A DNA stretch of 64,000 bases from Flavobacteriales bacterium (GCA_020635435.1 JACJZU010000001.1:620001-684000), one strand, 5' to 3'; shown: positions 7,793-17,773, numbered from the stretch's first letter. Notes: generated by a model from the sequence alone, not told the origin. Translations and numbers: made by a program.

Positions 7793-10700
7793 ATGAGGCT
7801 ACTCTACCTCCTCCTTCTCGCATGCACCGGCATTTATCCGGTTTTGGCACAGGAGGACATCCTGAATTTCTTCAATATTTCGCGGGAAGATGGTTTAGCA
7901 CAGGCTACAGTAACCTGTATGCTGGAGGGGAGTGATGGATTCATGTGGATTGGGACGGCGGAAGGGCTACACCGCTACGATGGATACGATTTTCGCATCT
8001 TCAAGAACAATCTACGGGATAGCAACAGTCTTTCGAACGACCATGTTACGGCTATTTGTGAAGGCCGATACGATGTGATCTGGGTGGGCACTTATACCGG
8101 TGAATTGAATCGGTTCAATAAGCGCACGGGCACCTGCGAGCGGATCAGACTTCGCGATGCGGATGGAGCGCAAAATGCCTATCCGATAACAACGATGTTT
8201 CTTGAGGAGTCCGGTGAACTGCTTGTTGGACTAGACGGCGGTGGAATCGTTCGTTACCAGGACGATAAGGAAACCCAACAGAACCTGAACGGTAAGAACT
8301 CGGGATTGATCAACAACTATGTAAAGAGCTTCAATGCGGATGCCGGGAGAATAGGCGTGTGGGTTACCACTGCACAGGGTTTGTGCTTGTATCGCAACGG
8401 ACGATTTGAAAGGCCGAACATCCTCAGCCTATTTGACAATCAATATGTTAGCGATATTCTTTCAACAGACGGGTTCAATTATATCACCACAGCCGGACAA
8501 GGTCTGTTTCGGTGGGATGTGGCGAATAACCTGATCGAATCAGTTCAGACTCCCCGCTTCAGGGGGGCGCGGTTTCTCACCTTTGTACTGCAAGACGCTT
8601 TGGGAACCCTATGGGTGGGAACCGAAGGAGGAGGTGTATTGCGCTTCGAGGGTAACGAGATCCATCGATACCGTCAAGACCCGTTCAACAACCGGAGCCT
8701 GATCAGTGACTATGTGGTAACCGGTTTGTGCGATAGCCGTGGCATGGTGTGGCTCGGTTGTATCGATGGTTTGAGTCAATATGATCCCTCCTATCAATTA
8801 TTCCGTGTTTACCGAACTTTCGAGTATCAGGGCAAAGCCGTTAACAACAACATATACTGCATTTACGAAGACAAAGAGGGCATAATGTGGCTCGGAACAC
8901 TGAGTGGTGGCCTGATCCGTTTCACGCCCTCCACCGGTGCCACGAAGGTATTCCCCACACTGAAAGACGGAGAGATCGAAACACGGGCAGTTCGATCGGT
9001 TTATGAGGATAGCAGGGGGACACTTTGGGTGGGGTCCCGCGATGAGGGTCTTTGGTCCTTCGACCGAAGCACCGAGCGATTCAGGCATCATACTCCTTCC
9101 AAAAAGATCAATCTGAAAACCATTCGTTGCATTTATGAAGATAGTGAAAAAAATCTCTGGCTCGGGAGCAACTGGGGATTGATCCGCTACAACCGGGACA
9201 GGAACGATTTTGAGGTGTACTCAACCCGATACCACAGAAATAATCCCATTTATCAGATTCTGGAAGATGCAACACGCAAGGAACTCATAATCTGCACATT
9301 CCGGTCGGGACTCCACCTATTTCACAAGGAACGGGAAGCCTTTACCGTGATACAGCACGATAACGACACAATGAGTCCGAGCGTGAATGCCCTCATGTGC
9401 ATAGAAGCTTTGGGTGATGATCAATATTTGATAGGAACCTATGGAGGTGGGATCAATCACTTTAATCGGAAAACCCTTCAGTTTCGGGCAATCACCAATA
9501 TGGACGGCCTCCCGAACAATGTTGTATACGGAATTCTGCGTCAGGATGAGCATACGTGCTGGCTCAGCACGAACGATGGTATAGTTCGGTATCGGATGGA
9601 CTCCGGAACTTTTCGTCGTTATGGGCTAAATTACTATTTGCAGGGATTGGAATTCAATGAAGGTGCCTACTGCAAGAGCCGATCGGGTACGTTCTATTTT
9701 GGCGGAACCGAAGGGTTCAATACCTTCAGGCCGGAAACGTTCTCCAATATTACCTACGAACCCAGGCTTGTACTAACCGGTTTCCGCAAACTCAATTCCG
9801 AAGTGATCCTCGGCAATCCACTCGACGAAACCGAGGTTGTGGAGGTGGATTACAACGAAAATCTGATCACACTCACCTTCGCGGCTTTGAATTTCAGCCG
9901 GGAAAATTCCTATGCATACAAACTTCAGGGGTTCGATAATGACTGGATCTATACCGGAAGGGACAGGGCAGCGTATTATACCCGCCTTGCCCCGGGCAGT
10001 TATATTTTCAAAATGAAAGTGGCAAATGCCGATGGTGTGTACGGCAATGAGGTGAATGCTCTGCGTATCATTGTACGTCCCCCATACTGGCGCACCTGGT
10101 GGTTCTTCGGCATCCTCGGTTTGGTCCTAGTTGGTGCAGTTATCGGTTTGGTCACCATTCGCACCAAAGCTGTTTCACGCGCTTACAAGCACCGTCTGCT
10201 CGAACTGGAAATGCGTGCACTTCGCAGTCAAATGAATCCGCATTTCATATTCAACAGCCTCAATTCGATCCAGTACTACGTGTTGAAGAATGAACCGCGA
10301 CAGGCATACAATTACCTCACCAAGTTCTCGAGTTTGATGCGCATGATCCTCCAGAATTCGCGTAGACGATTCATAAGTTTACATGCCGAGATCGACTGGT
10401 TGCGCACCTATCTGGATCTGGAGAAATTGCGCATGGAGAATGAAATGGTCTACACCATTGAGATGGACGATCGACTTGATGCAGAACAGATCTTCGTTCC
10501 CAGTATGTTGCTGCAACCCTATGTGGAAAATGCCATCATCCATGGTTTGCTCCCCAAGGAGGGTGAGCGTTTGCTGAATATCCGTTTCCAAAGGGAGCAC
10601 GACAGGATCCGTTGCACGATAAGCGATAACGGTATCGGACGGGTAAGGAGTCGCGAACTCAATGCGCAGCGGAGTAGAAAGCATAAATCCCAAGGGCTGG

Positions 10701-10855
10701 AACTCACCGGTGAACGTTTGGAAATGCTATCGACCAAGGGTAAACCCAAAGGGCAATGCATCATCCGCGATCTGTACGGGTCGGATGGTAAGGCAACAGG
10801 AACCGAAGTGGAATTGATTCTACCAATTATACGGCAGGCTGATCTCGACGAATGA
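7793..10855 (+). CDS. sensor histidine kinase: periplasmic beta-propeller, Y_Y_Y and LytS-type kinase
   Basis: 1020 residues. A signal peptide (LLYLLLLACTGIYPVLAQ) precedes many Reg_prop-type propeller repeats with the recurring MWIGT/LWVGS/WLG motif (about 25-640). A Y_Y_Y domain follows (~685-755, AYKLQGFDNDWIYTG), then one membrane helix (~768-790), a His_kinase domain with MNPHFIFNSLNS (~810) and a HATPase with NGIGR. This resembles the periplasmic half of Bacteroidota hybrid two-component systems, but the output is a LytS kinase with separate response regulators. It probably senses an extracellular or periplasmic compound; the ligand is unknown. The stop overlaps the next regulator by 4 bases (ATGA). 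Confidence 0.93.
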   Translation: MRLLYLLLLACTGIYPVLAQEDILNFFNISREDGLAQATVTCMLEGSDGFMWIGTAEGLHRYDGYDFRIFKNNLRDSNSLSNDHVTAICEGRYDVIWVGTYTGELNRFNKRTGTCERIRLRDADGAQNAYPITTMFLEESGELLVGLDGGGIVRYQDDKETQQNLNGKNSGLINNYVKSFNADAGRIGVWVTTAQGLCLYRNGRFERPNILSLFDNQYVSDILSTDGFNYITTAGQGLFRWDVANNLIESVQTPRFRGARFLTFVLQDALGTLWVGTEGGGVLRFEGNEIHRYRQDPFNNRSLISDYVVTGLCDSRGMVWLGCIDGLSQYDPSYQLFRVYRTFEYQGKAVNNNIYCIYEDKEGIMWLGTLSGGLIRFTPSTGATKVFPTLKDGEIETRAVRSVYEDSRGTLWVGSRDEGLWSFDRSTERFRHHTPSKKINLKTIRCIYEDSEKNLWLGSNWGLIRYNRDRNDFEVYSTRYHRNNPIYQILEDATRKELIICTFRSGLHLFHKEREAFTVIQHDNDTMSPSVNALMCIEALGDDQYLIGTYGGGINHFNRKTLQFRAITNMDGLPNNVVYGILRQDEHTCWLSTNDGIVRYRMDSGTFRRYGLNYYLQGLEFNEGAYCKSRSGTFYFGGTEGFNTFRPETFSNITYEPRLVLTGFRKLNSEVILGNPLDETEVVEVDYNENLITLTFAALNFSRENSYAYKLQGFDNDWIYTGRDRAAYYTRLAPGSYIFKMKVANADGVYGNEVNALRIIVRPPYWRTWWFFGILGLVLVGAVIGLVTIRTKAVSRAYKHRLLELEMRALRSQMNPHFIFNSLNSIQYYVLKNEPRQAYNYLTKFSSLMRMILQNSRRRFISLHAEIDWLRTYLDLEKLRMENEMVYTIEMDDRLDAEQIFVPSMLLQPYVENAIIHGLLPKEGERLLNIRFQREHDRIRCTISDNGIGRVRSRELNAQRSRKHKSQGLELTGERLEMLSTKGKPKGQCIIRDLYGSDGKATGTEVELILPIIRQADLDE

Positions 10856-11571
10856 TAAATACAGTATTGGTAGACGATGAACCGAAGAGTCGGTTGGTTT
10901 TGCGGAACCTGCTCGAATTCATTCGACCTGATATTGTTGTGCGCGCTGAGGCGTCCGACATTTCCGATGGCGTTCAAACAATCCTGGCATACCAACCTCA
11001 ACTGGTTTTTCTGGACATCCATTTGCTGAATGGAGATTCATTCCAGATACTAGAACAGATCCCGGAACCTCTTTTTGAAGTGATCTTTGTAACCGCTTAC
11101 GATGAATATTCCGTTAAAGCACTGCGATTCTGCAGAATTCCCTGTTTGTTCAAGCCGATCGATCTGAGCGAATTGGAATGCGCCCTGACCGATCTGAACT
11201 TCACCGGTAAGCCACATATAAAGTACGAAATGCTTCTTAAGCTCCTGCGCTCCGGGTTCACCGAGATCCCCTTCATAGACCATTCTGAGGTGGTCATGTG
11301 CAAATTCAACGAAGTATACTTTCTGCGCGAATTGGAACATGGCGTGGATGTATTTACCGATCGTGGCAGGTTCACATCGGAGGGTCTCGTACTCGACGAT
11401 TTCCGCAACACCTTTGAATTGAACACATTCCGATCTTTGGGCTCAGAATACCTGATCAACAGCGCTATGGTTAGTGCCGAGAACAGTAAAAACGGGGTAC
11501 TCGTGTTTCAAAACGGCGACCGGATCGTAGTGGATAAAGAACTGCTTTACCAATTTGTGAAAACGATCTGA
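10852..11571 (+). CDS. response regulator with divergent LytTR-like output domain (second of two)
   Basis: 239 residues. The receiver is intact: LVDDEP, Asp at about 55 (FLDIHLLNGDS), VTAYDEYSVKAL and LFKPID. The C-terminal half (about 140-239) aligns with LytTR by its VYFLREL, FRNTF and FRSLGSEYLINSAMV elements. However, the usual FRVHKSYLIN histidine/lysine stretch is changed, so DNA contacts may differ. The start overlaps the kinase stop by 4 bases, so one kinase is bracketed by two receivers. This regulator may compete for phosphate or have its own target; that is inference. Confidence 0.86.
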   Translation: MINTVLVDDEPKSRLVLRNLLEFIRPDIVVRAEASDISDGVQTILAYQPQLVFLDIHLLNGDSFQILEQIPEPLFEVIFVTAYDEYSVKALRFCRIPCLFKPIDLSELECALTDLNFTGKPHIKYEMLLKLLRSGFTEIPFIDHSEVVMCKFNEVYFLRELEHGVDVFTDRGRFTSEGLVLDDFRNTFELNTFRSLGSEYLINSAMVSAENSKNGVLVFQNGDRIVVDKELLYQFVKTI

Positions 11572-11606
11572 AGGTCTAATTTCACGATTTCCATACAATT
11601 GCGTCC

Positions 11607-13031
11607 ATGGTTTTCAGCGGGGTAACCTTTCTATTTTATTTTCTGCCCCTGTTTCTCCTGCTGTATTTCCTCACCCCCGATAAACACAGAAATAAAACCC
11701 TGTTACTGGGGAGTATTTTCTTCTATCAATGGGGGGTTCCCTGGTTTGTGTTCGTGATCCTGACTTCTACACTTGTGGATTTCCATCTCGTAAAACGCCT
11801 GCATGCCAGTGTGGACCAAACGAAACGGAAGAAATGGCTGATCCTCTCACTCGTGTTGAACCTAGGTTTGCTGGCCTGGTTCAAGTATGCCAATTTCTTC
11901 GTGGCCAATGTGCAAAGCCTGCAGCGGAATATGGGAATTGAACCAATGGCCTGGGTAGAGGTCTTACTTCCGATAGGGATCTCCTTCTACACCTTTCAAA
12001 CCATTACATATGCAGTGGATGTGTACCGCAGAAAGCATGAACCGCTTCAAAAAGCGGTCGATTACCTCATGTACATCCTCATGTTTCCTCAATTGATCGC
12101 GGGGCCTATTGTCCGTTTTCACGAAATAGCCGATTCCATCAATGCCCGCACGCATACCTGGCAAAAAGCAGAATGGGGGATTGTGCGTTTTGCGATCGGC
12201 CTTTCCAAGAAAGTGTTGATCGCCAATGTACTCGGGCAAACCGCCGATGAGGTATTCCGAATGGATGCCTCAATACCGGAGTTCACAACCGCCACGGCTT
12301 GGATCGGATTGCTGGCCTATACCTTTCAGATCTATTTCGACTTCAGTGGTTATTCGGATATGGCCATCGGCCTTGGTCTTATACTGGGATTCCGATTCCC
12401 CGAAAATTTTGACAACCCATATAAAGCTGGCAGTATATCCGAATTCTGGCGAAGATGGCACATCACCCTCGGGAATTTCATGAAGAATTACCTCTACATA
12501 CCCATGGGAGGGAATCGAAACGGCTTGTCACGAACTTATTTCAATCTGATCCTGGTATTCGCTCTTTCCGGTCTTTGGCACGGGGCGTCCTGGACATTTG
12601 TTGCCTGGGGCTTATTCCACGGCATATTCCTGTTGCTCGATCGCATGTTCCTGCTTCGGGTCCTGAACAAACTAGGGGCAGGTGTTTCAGTTGCTTTAAC
12701 TTTCCTGATCAGTATGTGCGGCTGGGTTCTGTTCCGAAGCGAAACCATTTCAGACGCGCAGGTTTACTACAGCACTTTATTCAAATTCGAAGGTATGCAC
12801 TCCTTGTATGCGTACGACAAAGAGCTGGTCCTTACGTTAGTTCTCGCCTCGATCTTCTCCTGGTGTACATGTAGCACTCAGGGCAAGCGCATTTCGGAGT
12901 TCTTTTTCAAAGATCTGCCGGATCAGCGACCGCGATTCCCGGTGCGGATCACTGCTCTGTCCCTGTTGATCCTGAGTTTTATCTGGCTCGTAGCCGGAGA
13001 TTTCAATCCGTTCATTTATTTCCGGTTTTGA
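11607..13031 (+). CDS. MBOAT family O-acyltransferase (AlgI/DltB-like)
   Basis: 474 residues with about 11 membrane helices. It opens MVFSGVTFLFYFLPLFLLLYF, the usual start of AlgI-type proteins, and has YTFQIYFDFSGYSDMAIGLG, PENFDNPY, FWRRWHITL and GLWHGASWTFVAWGLFHG, the latter holding the catalytic His. Such proteins transfer acetyl (or other acyl) groups across the membrane for modification of exported polysaccharides. The AlgJ/AlgX-like gene directly downstream is the usual periplasmic partner. No polysaccharide polymerase is adjacent, so the acceptor polymer is unknown. Confidence 0.93.
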   Translation: MVFSGVTFLFYFLPLFLLLYFLTPDKHRNKTLLLGSIFFYQWGVPWFVFVILTSTLVDFHLVKRLHASVDQTKRKKWLILSLVLNLGLLAWFKYANFFVANVQSLQRNMGIEPMAWVEVLLPIGISFYTFQTITYAVDVYRRKHEPLQKAVDYLMYILMFPQLIAGPIVRFHEIADSINARTHTWQKAEWGIVRFAIGLSKKVLIANVLGQTADEVFRMDASIPEFTTATAWIGLLAYTFQIYFDFSGYSDMAIGLGLILGFRFPENFDNPYKAGSISEFWRRWHITLGNFMKNYLYIPMGGNRNGLSRTYFNLILVFALSGLWHGASWTFVAWGLFHGIFLLLDRMFLLRVLNKLGAGVSVALTFLISMCGWVLFRSETISDAQVYYSTLFKFEGMHSLYAYDKELVLTLVLASIFSWCTCSTQGKRISEFFFKDLPDQRPRFPVRITALSLLILSFIWLVAGDFNPFIYFRF

Positions 13032-13036
13032 GAAGT

Positions 13037-14173
13037 ATGAAAAGAACAGCACGATATACAATACTCTGTGGAATGCTGCTCGTACTTCCCGGGCTTTTAG
13101 CAATATTGGGGATACCCGTAGCGAGACCTCTTCGCGGTGCGTATGTGGCACCTGAAAAACCGGTATGGACGCTCCGATCCTGGTTTAATTCAAGCTATCA
13201 GGAGCAGGCGGATGATTATCTGGCCTGGCAACTCACCATAAAAGCCCCCTTGGTCCGAATTCGCAATCAATTTCTTTACTCGGCACTCGACCGTCCGGCT
13301 CCGCGCTTCGTGGTAAAAGGCAAACAGGAGTACTTATATGAAGATGCGTACATCAAGGCAACCTACGGCATGGATTACCGGGGTGCGGTTGTTTGGGACA
13401 GCATTGTGAATTCATTGAATACCTCAGCCGAGGCTCTGAGGGCAATGAATATTCCGCTTATTGTGGTGCTCGCTCCGGGTAAAGCCAGTTTCTTCCCGGA
13501 ATACATACCCGACCGATATGAGCCATACCGAAAGGACTCTACCAATTATGAGGCCTTACGTGGTCGACTAATCAACGGATCCGTAAAACTTGTCGATCTG
13601 CACGCTTGGTTCCGGTATCTCAAAGAAAAAGAGGGAAAGGGAAACGTCTACCCGCTTTTTCCAAAAACAGGCACACATTGGAGTACTTATGGAATGCATC
13701 TGGCAGCGGACTCCATTACCCGTTTCCTTGCTCAAACTCTTGACACGGTATTGCCCCGTTGGGAATATCTACCAACCGGCAGCACACGAGAATTGCAGGA
13801 TCAGGATCGGGACATCGAAGAGAGTTTGAACCTGCTATGGCCGATCCCCAATATACCCATGCAGTATCCGGAACTTAAGATCCGGGATTCCGGCAGCTAT
13901 CGTCCACGTGGAGCCATAATTGCCGACAGCTATTTCTGGAACATGTTCAACAAGGGATTCTGCTCCCAACTCATGGATTCCGGGGAATTCTGGTATTATG
14001 CCGATCAGGTATATCCGCAATCTTTTGAGAGCCCGCTGCAGCTGAGTGTGGAACATATCCGAAACAGCTTGAAGCGATCTGATTTCCTCATTCTTCTGAG
14101 CACGGACGGCACGCTAGATCGCTTCCCCTGGGGGGCTGATGCGAAGTTGTTAGAGGCAACGAGCGGTATTTAG
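13037..14173 (+). CDS. AlgJ/AlgX-like SGNH-type acetyltransferase partner
   Basis: About 378 residues from the ATG at 13037; an in-frame TTG at 13028 would overlap the MBOAT stop and is less likely. An N-terminal membrane anchor (YTILCGMLLVLPGLLAIL) is followed by a periplasmic domain. Motifs are VVLAPGKASFFPEYIP, GTHWSTYGMHLAADS (the GTHWS His/Ser block typical of AlgX/AlgJ) and IIADSYFWNMF, resembling the SGNH serine block. It probably completes O-acetylation of a secreted polymer with acyl groups delivered by the MBOAT protein. Starts 5 bases after the MBOAT stop, so cotranscribed. Confidence 0.85.
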   Translation: MKRTARYTILCGMLLVLPGLLAILGIPVARPLRGAYVAPEKPVWTLRSWFNSSYQEQADDYLAWQLTIKAPLVRIRNQFLYSALDRPAPRFVVKGKQEYLYEDAYIKATYGMDYRGAVVWDSIVNSLNTSAEALRAMNIPLIVVLAPGKASFFPEYIPDRYEPYRKDSTNYEALRGRLINGSVKLVDLHAWFRYLKEKEGKGNVYPLFPKTGTHWSTYGMHLAADSITRFLAQTLDTVLPRWEYLPTGSTRELQDQDRDIEESLNLLWPIPNIPMQYPELKIRDSGSYRPRGAIIADSYFWNMFNKGFCSQLMDSGEFWYYADQVYPQSFESPLQLSVEHIRNSLKRSDFLILLSTDGTLDRFPWGADAKLLEATSGI

Positions 14174-14357
14174 ATCACTTCTCGCACAATGATCGATGCC
14201 TGAGTCTCGGATCATCACATTTTTTAATGCATTTGTGGTCTCAAAGGATCTTTCAATCTCAGCTTCGGCTAAAAATGACTTTTGAATAATGATCTATTAC
14301 GGCTGTATTCAGTACGCTGAGTCTTTCAGTATATCCTTTCCAGTATAAAGCTCCTGA

Positions 14358-15728
14358 TCAACCAAACAGATATTCAGACAATCCGATCACGGAACTCAGT
14401 CCAATGACCTTGATGGGTGGATCTTTGATCTTCTTCAGACTGCTTTCCGAAACGAGCATTTCCTCAAAACCGAGCTTGGCGGCTTCGGCCATGCGTTGCT
14501 CGATGCGATTTACGGTGCGTATCTCTCCACTCAAACCGATCTCCCCTGCGAACACCACATTGCGCGAAACGGCTATGTTCTCCATGGAACTGAGTATCGC
14601 ACTGGCTATGCCAAGATCTACTCCCGGATCGTCCAGGCGCAGGCCACCGGCAACATTCACGAACACATCGTGTCCGCTCAGTCGGAATCCGCATCTCTTT
14701 TCCAACACGGCCAACAACATATTCAATCTGCGGAGGTTATATCCGTTCGAATTTCGTTGCGGAGTGCCGTAAACGGCTGAACTCACCAATGCCTGTGTTT
14801 CGATGAGCATGGGCCTTGCTCCTTCCAAAGCGGCCGTTATGCTCACACCGGACAAACCCTCGTTGTTGTTGGATATTAATACCTCCGAGGGGTTCAACAC
14901 AGGTCTCAAACCATCCCCACTCATCTCGTAGATACCCAATTCTGCAGCAGAACCGAAACGATTCTTCACCGTACGTAATATGCGATAGGCATGATGGCGA
15001 TCGCCCTCGAACTGCAACACGGTATCTACCATGTGCTCGAGCACTTTGGGCCCGGCTATTTGACCATCTTTGGTGATATGACCGATAATGAAAACCGGGG
15101 TATTGCTCTCTTTGGCAAAGCGAAGTAATTGCCCGGTACATTCCCGGATCTGCGAGATACTCCCCGGGGTGGATTCGATGCTTTTCGTGAAAAGGGTTTG
15201 TATGGAATCCACGATCACCAGTTCCGGCTTCAGATTTTTGAATTGCCGGAACAGTTCCGCAAGATCCGTGGAGGGCAGGATATAACACGTTTCGTTGCTG
15301 GCTTCGAGCCGGTCGGCCCGCATCCGCAGTTGATTCGAGCTCTCCTCGCCACTCACATAGAGGACACGCATTGGAACTGTTAGGGCCAATTGCAGGAGCA
15401 GGGTCGATTTCCCAATACCCGGTTCCCCTCCGAGCAAAACCAATGAACCGGGGACGATCCCGCCTCCGATAACCCGGTTCAATTCCGGATCCGGACACGG
15501 ATAACGCACTTCATGCACCGAATCGATCTCCTGTATCAAAGTAACCCGGGATGCGCCCGATTCGGCACCCGCGGTATCCACCCAGGCCGGAACCACATTG
15601 CCGCTCTTGGGAGCAACGATCTCCTCCACGTATGTGTTCCATGCCTGACAGGAAGGGCATTTGCCGATCCATTTTGCTGAACTCGCTCCGCATTGCTGAC
15701 AATAATATATGCGCTTGTCCTTTGCCAT
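14358..15728 (-). CDS. radA: DNA repair protein RadA
   Basis: 456 residues, typical length. The N-terminal zinc finger is C10-x2-C13 (YYCQQCG) with C27-x2-C30 (CPSCQAW). The RecA-like ATPase follows with Walker A GGEPGIGKST near 95-105, then the RadA-specific KNRFG motif (VKNRFGSAAELGIYEM) and a C-terminal Lon-like P1 domain (ENIAVSRNVVFAGEIGL). RadA promotes branch migration in recombination intermediates. It stands alone, facing the MBOAT operon; 184 bases separate the converging stops at 14173 and 14358 and hold nothing recognisable. Confidence 0.97.
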   Translation of the reverse strand: MAKDKRIYYCQQCGASSAKWIGKCPSCQAWNTYVEEIVAPKSGNVVPAWVDTAGAESGASRVTLIQEIDSVHEVRYPCPDPELNRVIGGGIVPGSLVLLGGEPGIGKSTLLLQLALTVPMRVLYVSGEESSNQLRMRADRLEASNETCYILPSTDLAELFRQFKNLKPELVIVDSIQTLFTKSIESTPGSISQIRECTGQLLRFAKESNTPVFIIGHITKDGQIAGPKVLEHMVDTVLQFEGDRHHAYRILRTVKNRFGSAAELGIYEMSGDGLRPVLNPSEVLISNNNEGLSGVSITAALEGARPMLIETQALVSSAVYGTPQRNSNGYNLRRLNMLLAVLEKRCGFRLSGHDVFVNVAGGLRLDDPGVDLGIASAILSSMENIAVSRNVVFAGEIGLSGEIRTVNRIEQRMAEAAKLGFEEMLVSESSLKKIKDPPIKVIGLSSVIGLSEYLFG

Positions 15729-15879
15729 TGGCCGCTTCTTAATTCATTGGGTTCTGTCCTCAAACCAAATGTACCAATATGGACCCATGAGTCGATATTG
15801 TACCTGAATTCGAGTGAACATTCGAAAATGACAATAAAGAATTGATTTTGATGAACCCTTCTTCATTGACAAATTTTTC

Positions 15880-15887
15880 TATTTTTG
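15880..15887 (+). promoter_or_regulatory. -7-like element upstream of the exbB operon
   Basis: TATTTTTG matches TAnnTTTG and is 34 bases before the ATG at 15922. A TTG at 15866-15868 is closer than the usual spacing, so only the -7 part is supported. Confidence 0.35.
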
Positions 15888-15921
15888 CCCGTATCTCACG
15901 AAATCTAAAACATTCAATCTA

Positions 15922-16755
15922 ATGAAACGAGTTCTGTTACTCATTTTGACCCTGGGAATGGTCTTTTCAATGAACTACCGGGTTATGGCTCAGCCTGAAG
16001 GCGAAAACACCGAAGTAGCTCCTACAGAAGGAGATTCCTCCAATGCTCAAGCCGAACCGGCTGCCCCTGAATCAGCCGAACCGGCAGCAGAAGCAGCTGA
16101 AGCGCCGAAAGAATCCAAAGGAAACGGTGTAGAGGTTATCAAGAAGAAATTCATCGAAGGGGATCCATACTTTATGGCTCTTCCTCTGTTGTGTCTCATT
16201 CTTGGTCTTGCCATTGCCATTGAGCGTATCATCAGCCTTTTCCTGGCATCTACCAACACCGACAAATTTGTTGCGAAAGTGGAAGGTGCTCTCAAGAGCG
16301 GTGGTGTTGAAGCTGCCAAAGATGTATGCCGAAACACAAGAGGCCCTGTTGCCAGCGTGTTCTATCAAGGACTGATGCGCCACGACGAAGGTATTGAAAT
16401 GGTCGAAAAATCAGTGATCTCCTACGGTTCTGTTCAAATGGGACAGTTGGAAAAGGGATTGGTTTGGATCTCCCTTTTCATAGCCCTGGCACCGATGCTC
16501 GGGTTCATGGGAACGGTAATTGGTATGATCGGGGCATTCGACGACATTGAAAAAGCCGGGGATATTTCTCCTGCCATCGTTGCCCGTGGTATTAAAGTGG
16601 CCCTCCTCACAACAGTTGCCGGTTTGATCGTTGCGATCATTCTCCAGTTGTTCTACAACTACCTGGTATCGCGTATAGATGGTATTGTTAACCGTATGGA
16701 AGACGCGTCGATCAAATTGATCGACATGCTCATTCACAACAAAATCCTTAAATAA
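15922..16755 (+). CDS. exbB: MotA/TolQ/ExbB proton channel family protein with long N-terminal extension
   Basis: 277 residues. A signal-like N-terminal segment ends near VMAQ, then an Ala/Glu/Pro-rich linker runs to residue ~70. Three membrane helices of the TolQ/ExbB fold follow (~75-95, ~180-205, ~225-250), with the conserved LAPMLGFMGTVIGMIGAF and VALLTTVAGLIVAI segments lining the proton path. The Ala/Glu-rich periplasmic extension is common in Bacteroidota ExbB. It energises an outer-membrane transport or envelope process through ExbD and a TonB-like partner. First gene of a four-gene operon ending at the terminator at 18262. Confidence 0.92.
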   Translation: MKRVLLLILTLGMVFSMNYRVMAQPEGENTEVAPTEGDSSNAQAEPAAPESAEPAAEAAEAPKESKGNGVEVIKKKFIEGDPYFMALPLLCLILGLAIAIERIISLFLASTNTDKFVAKVEGALKSGGVEAAKDVCRNTRGPVASVFYQGLMRHDEGIEMVEKSVISYGSVQMGQLEKGLVWISLFIALAPMLGFMGTVIGMIGAFDDIEKAGDISPAIVARGIKVALLTTVAGLIVAIILQLFYNYLVSRIDGIVNRMEDASIKLIDMLIHNKILK

Positions 16756-16763
16756 GAATCGCT

Positions 16764-17207
16764 ATGAATCAAGGCAGAATAATCAGACTGGCCTACTATG
16801 CGATCGTAGCAATACTGGTGATCATGGGATTTGCCCGGATCTTCGGTCATAGCGTGGAAGAAATTGAAGCCGATAACAACTATGTGAATCTCCTGGTGAA
16901 CCAAAGTGTATACTTTGGCTACATCACCATGGCACTGGTTGTGATCGTTTCTCTCATTGGTATGGTTACCCACTTCAAGCAAAGCATTTGGGCACTTATA
17001 GGTGTAGGCGTTTTGCTGGTTGTATTCTGGATAGCCTGGACCATGAGCACTTCCGGCGGTCCGGAATTTATCGATCGATTTGCACAGATGGGACTCACCG
17101 AAGGTGAATCCCGCATGTCGGAAGCAGGCATTCGTACGATGTTCATTTTGGGTGGCCTCGCCATCCTGGGAGCGCTTGCCTCCGGAGTGAAAGGTTTGTT
17201 CGAATAA
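16764..17207 (+). CDS. conserved three-helix membrane protein between exbB and exbD
   Basis: 147 residues with helices at about 10-27, 48-68, 77-95 and a further hydrophobic stretch near the C-terminus (MFILGGLAILGALASGVKGLF). No catalytic motif. Placement between exbB and exbD, 8 and 6 bases from its neighbours, is characteristic of Bacteroidota and suggests a structural or assembly partner of the Exb complex. Function otherwise unknown. Confidence 0.8.
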   Translation: MNQGRIIRLAYYAIVAILVIMGFARIFGHSVEEIEADNNYVNLLVNQSVYFGYITMALVVIVSLIGMVTHFKQSIWALIGVGVLLVVFWIAWTMSTSGGPEFIDRFAQMGLTEGESRMSEAGIRTMFILGGLAILGALASGVKGLFE

Positions 17208-17213
17208 TAGATT

Positions 17214-17762
17214 ATGAGAAAAAGCAGAGGTACACCGGAAATCAATGCCGGATCGATGGCAGACATCGCATTCCTTCTCCTGGTATTCTTCCTGGTAACT
17301 ACTACCATGGATACCGACAAAGGATTGCGCGTAAAACTGCCGCCGTGGCCGGATCCGAATATACCGCCACCGGTTTCAACCCAGAATAACCGAAATGTTC
17401 TGGAGGTGTTGGTCAACGCCCGGGATCTCCTGTTGGTTGAAGGGGATCTGATGGATATTGAAATGCTCACCGAGAAAACGAAAGAGCACCTCACGAACGA
17501 AGGCCGAAACCCGAAATTGGCAGAATCTTCGGAAAAAGCCATCGTGTCCCTGAAGAACGACCGGGGTACTTCCTACGAACGTTATGTTGAGGTTTACAAT
17601 GAATTGAAACGGGCCTATAATGAGGTGCGGAACGAATATGCGAAATCCAAATACAACAAGGACTTCGCCAAACTCACCGAAAAAGAGGCCGACGAGGTTC
17701 AGGAGAAGTATCCGATGAAGATTTCCGAAGCCGAACCCGTTGATATCGGAGGATCGAATTAG
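17214..17762 (+). CDS. exbD: ExbD/TolR family biopolymer transport protein (first copy)
   Basis: 182 residues. A short cytoplasmic N-terminus (RGTPEINAGSMADIAFLLLVFFLVTTTM) contains the single membrane helix with its conserved Asp (MADIAF), the proton-carrying residue. The rest is periplasmic, longer and more charged than E. coli ExbD (141 aa), with a predicted helical Lys/Glu-rich insertion around 110-160. Works with ExbB above to couple proton flow to outer-membrane processes. Confidence 0.93.
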   Translation: MRKSRGTPEINAGSMADIAFLLLVFFLVTTTMDTDKGLRVKLPPWPDPNIPPPVSTQNNRNVLEVLVNARDLLLVEGDLMDIEMLTEKTKEHLTNEGRNPKLAESSEKAIVSLKNDRGTSYERYVEVYNELKRAYNEVRNEYAKSKYNKDFAKLTEKEADEVQEKYPMKISEAEPVDIGGSN

Positions 17763-17773
17763 GAGTACGAACT

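Noticed and set aside
14737..15498. 253-codon minus-strand frame within radA
   Set aside because: Alternative-frame shadow of radA, whose reading has every expected motif.
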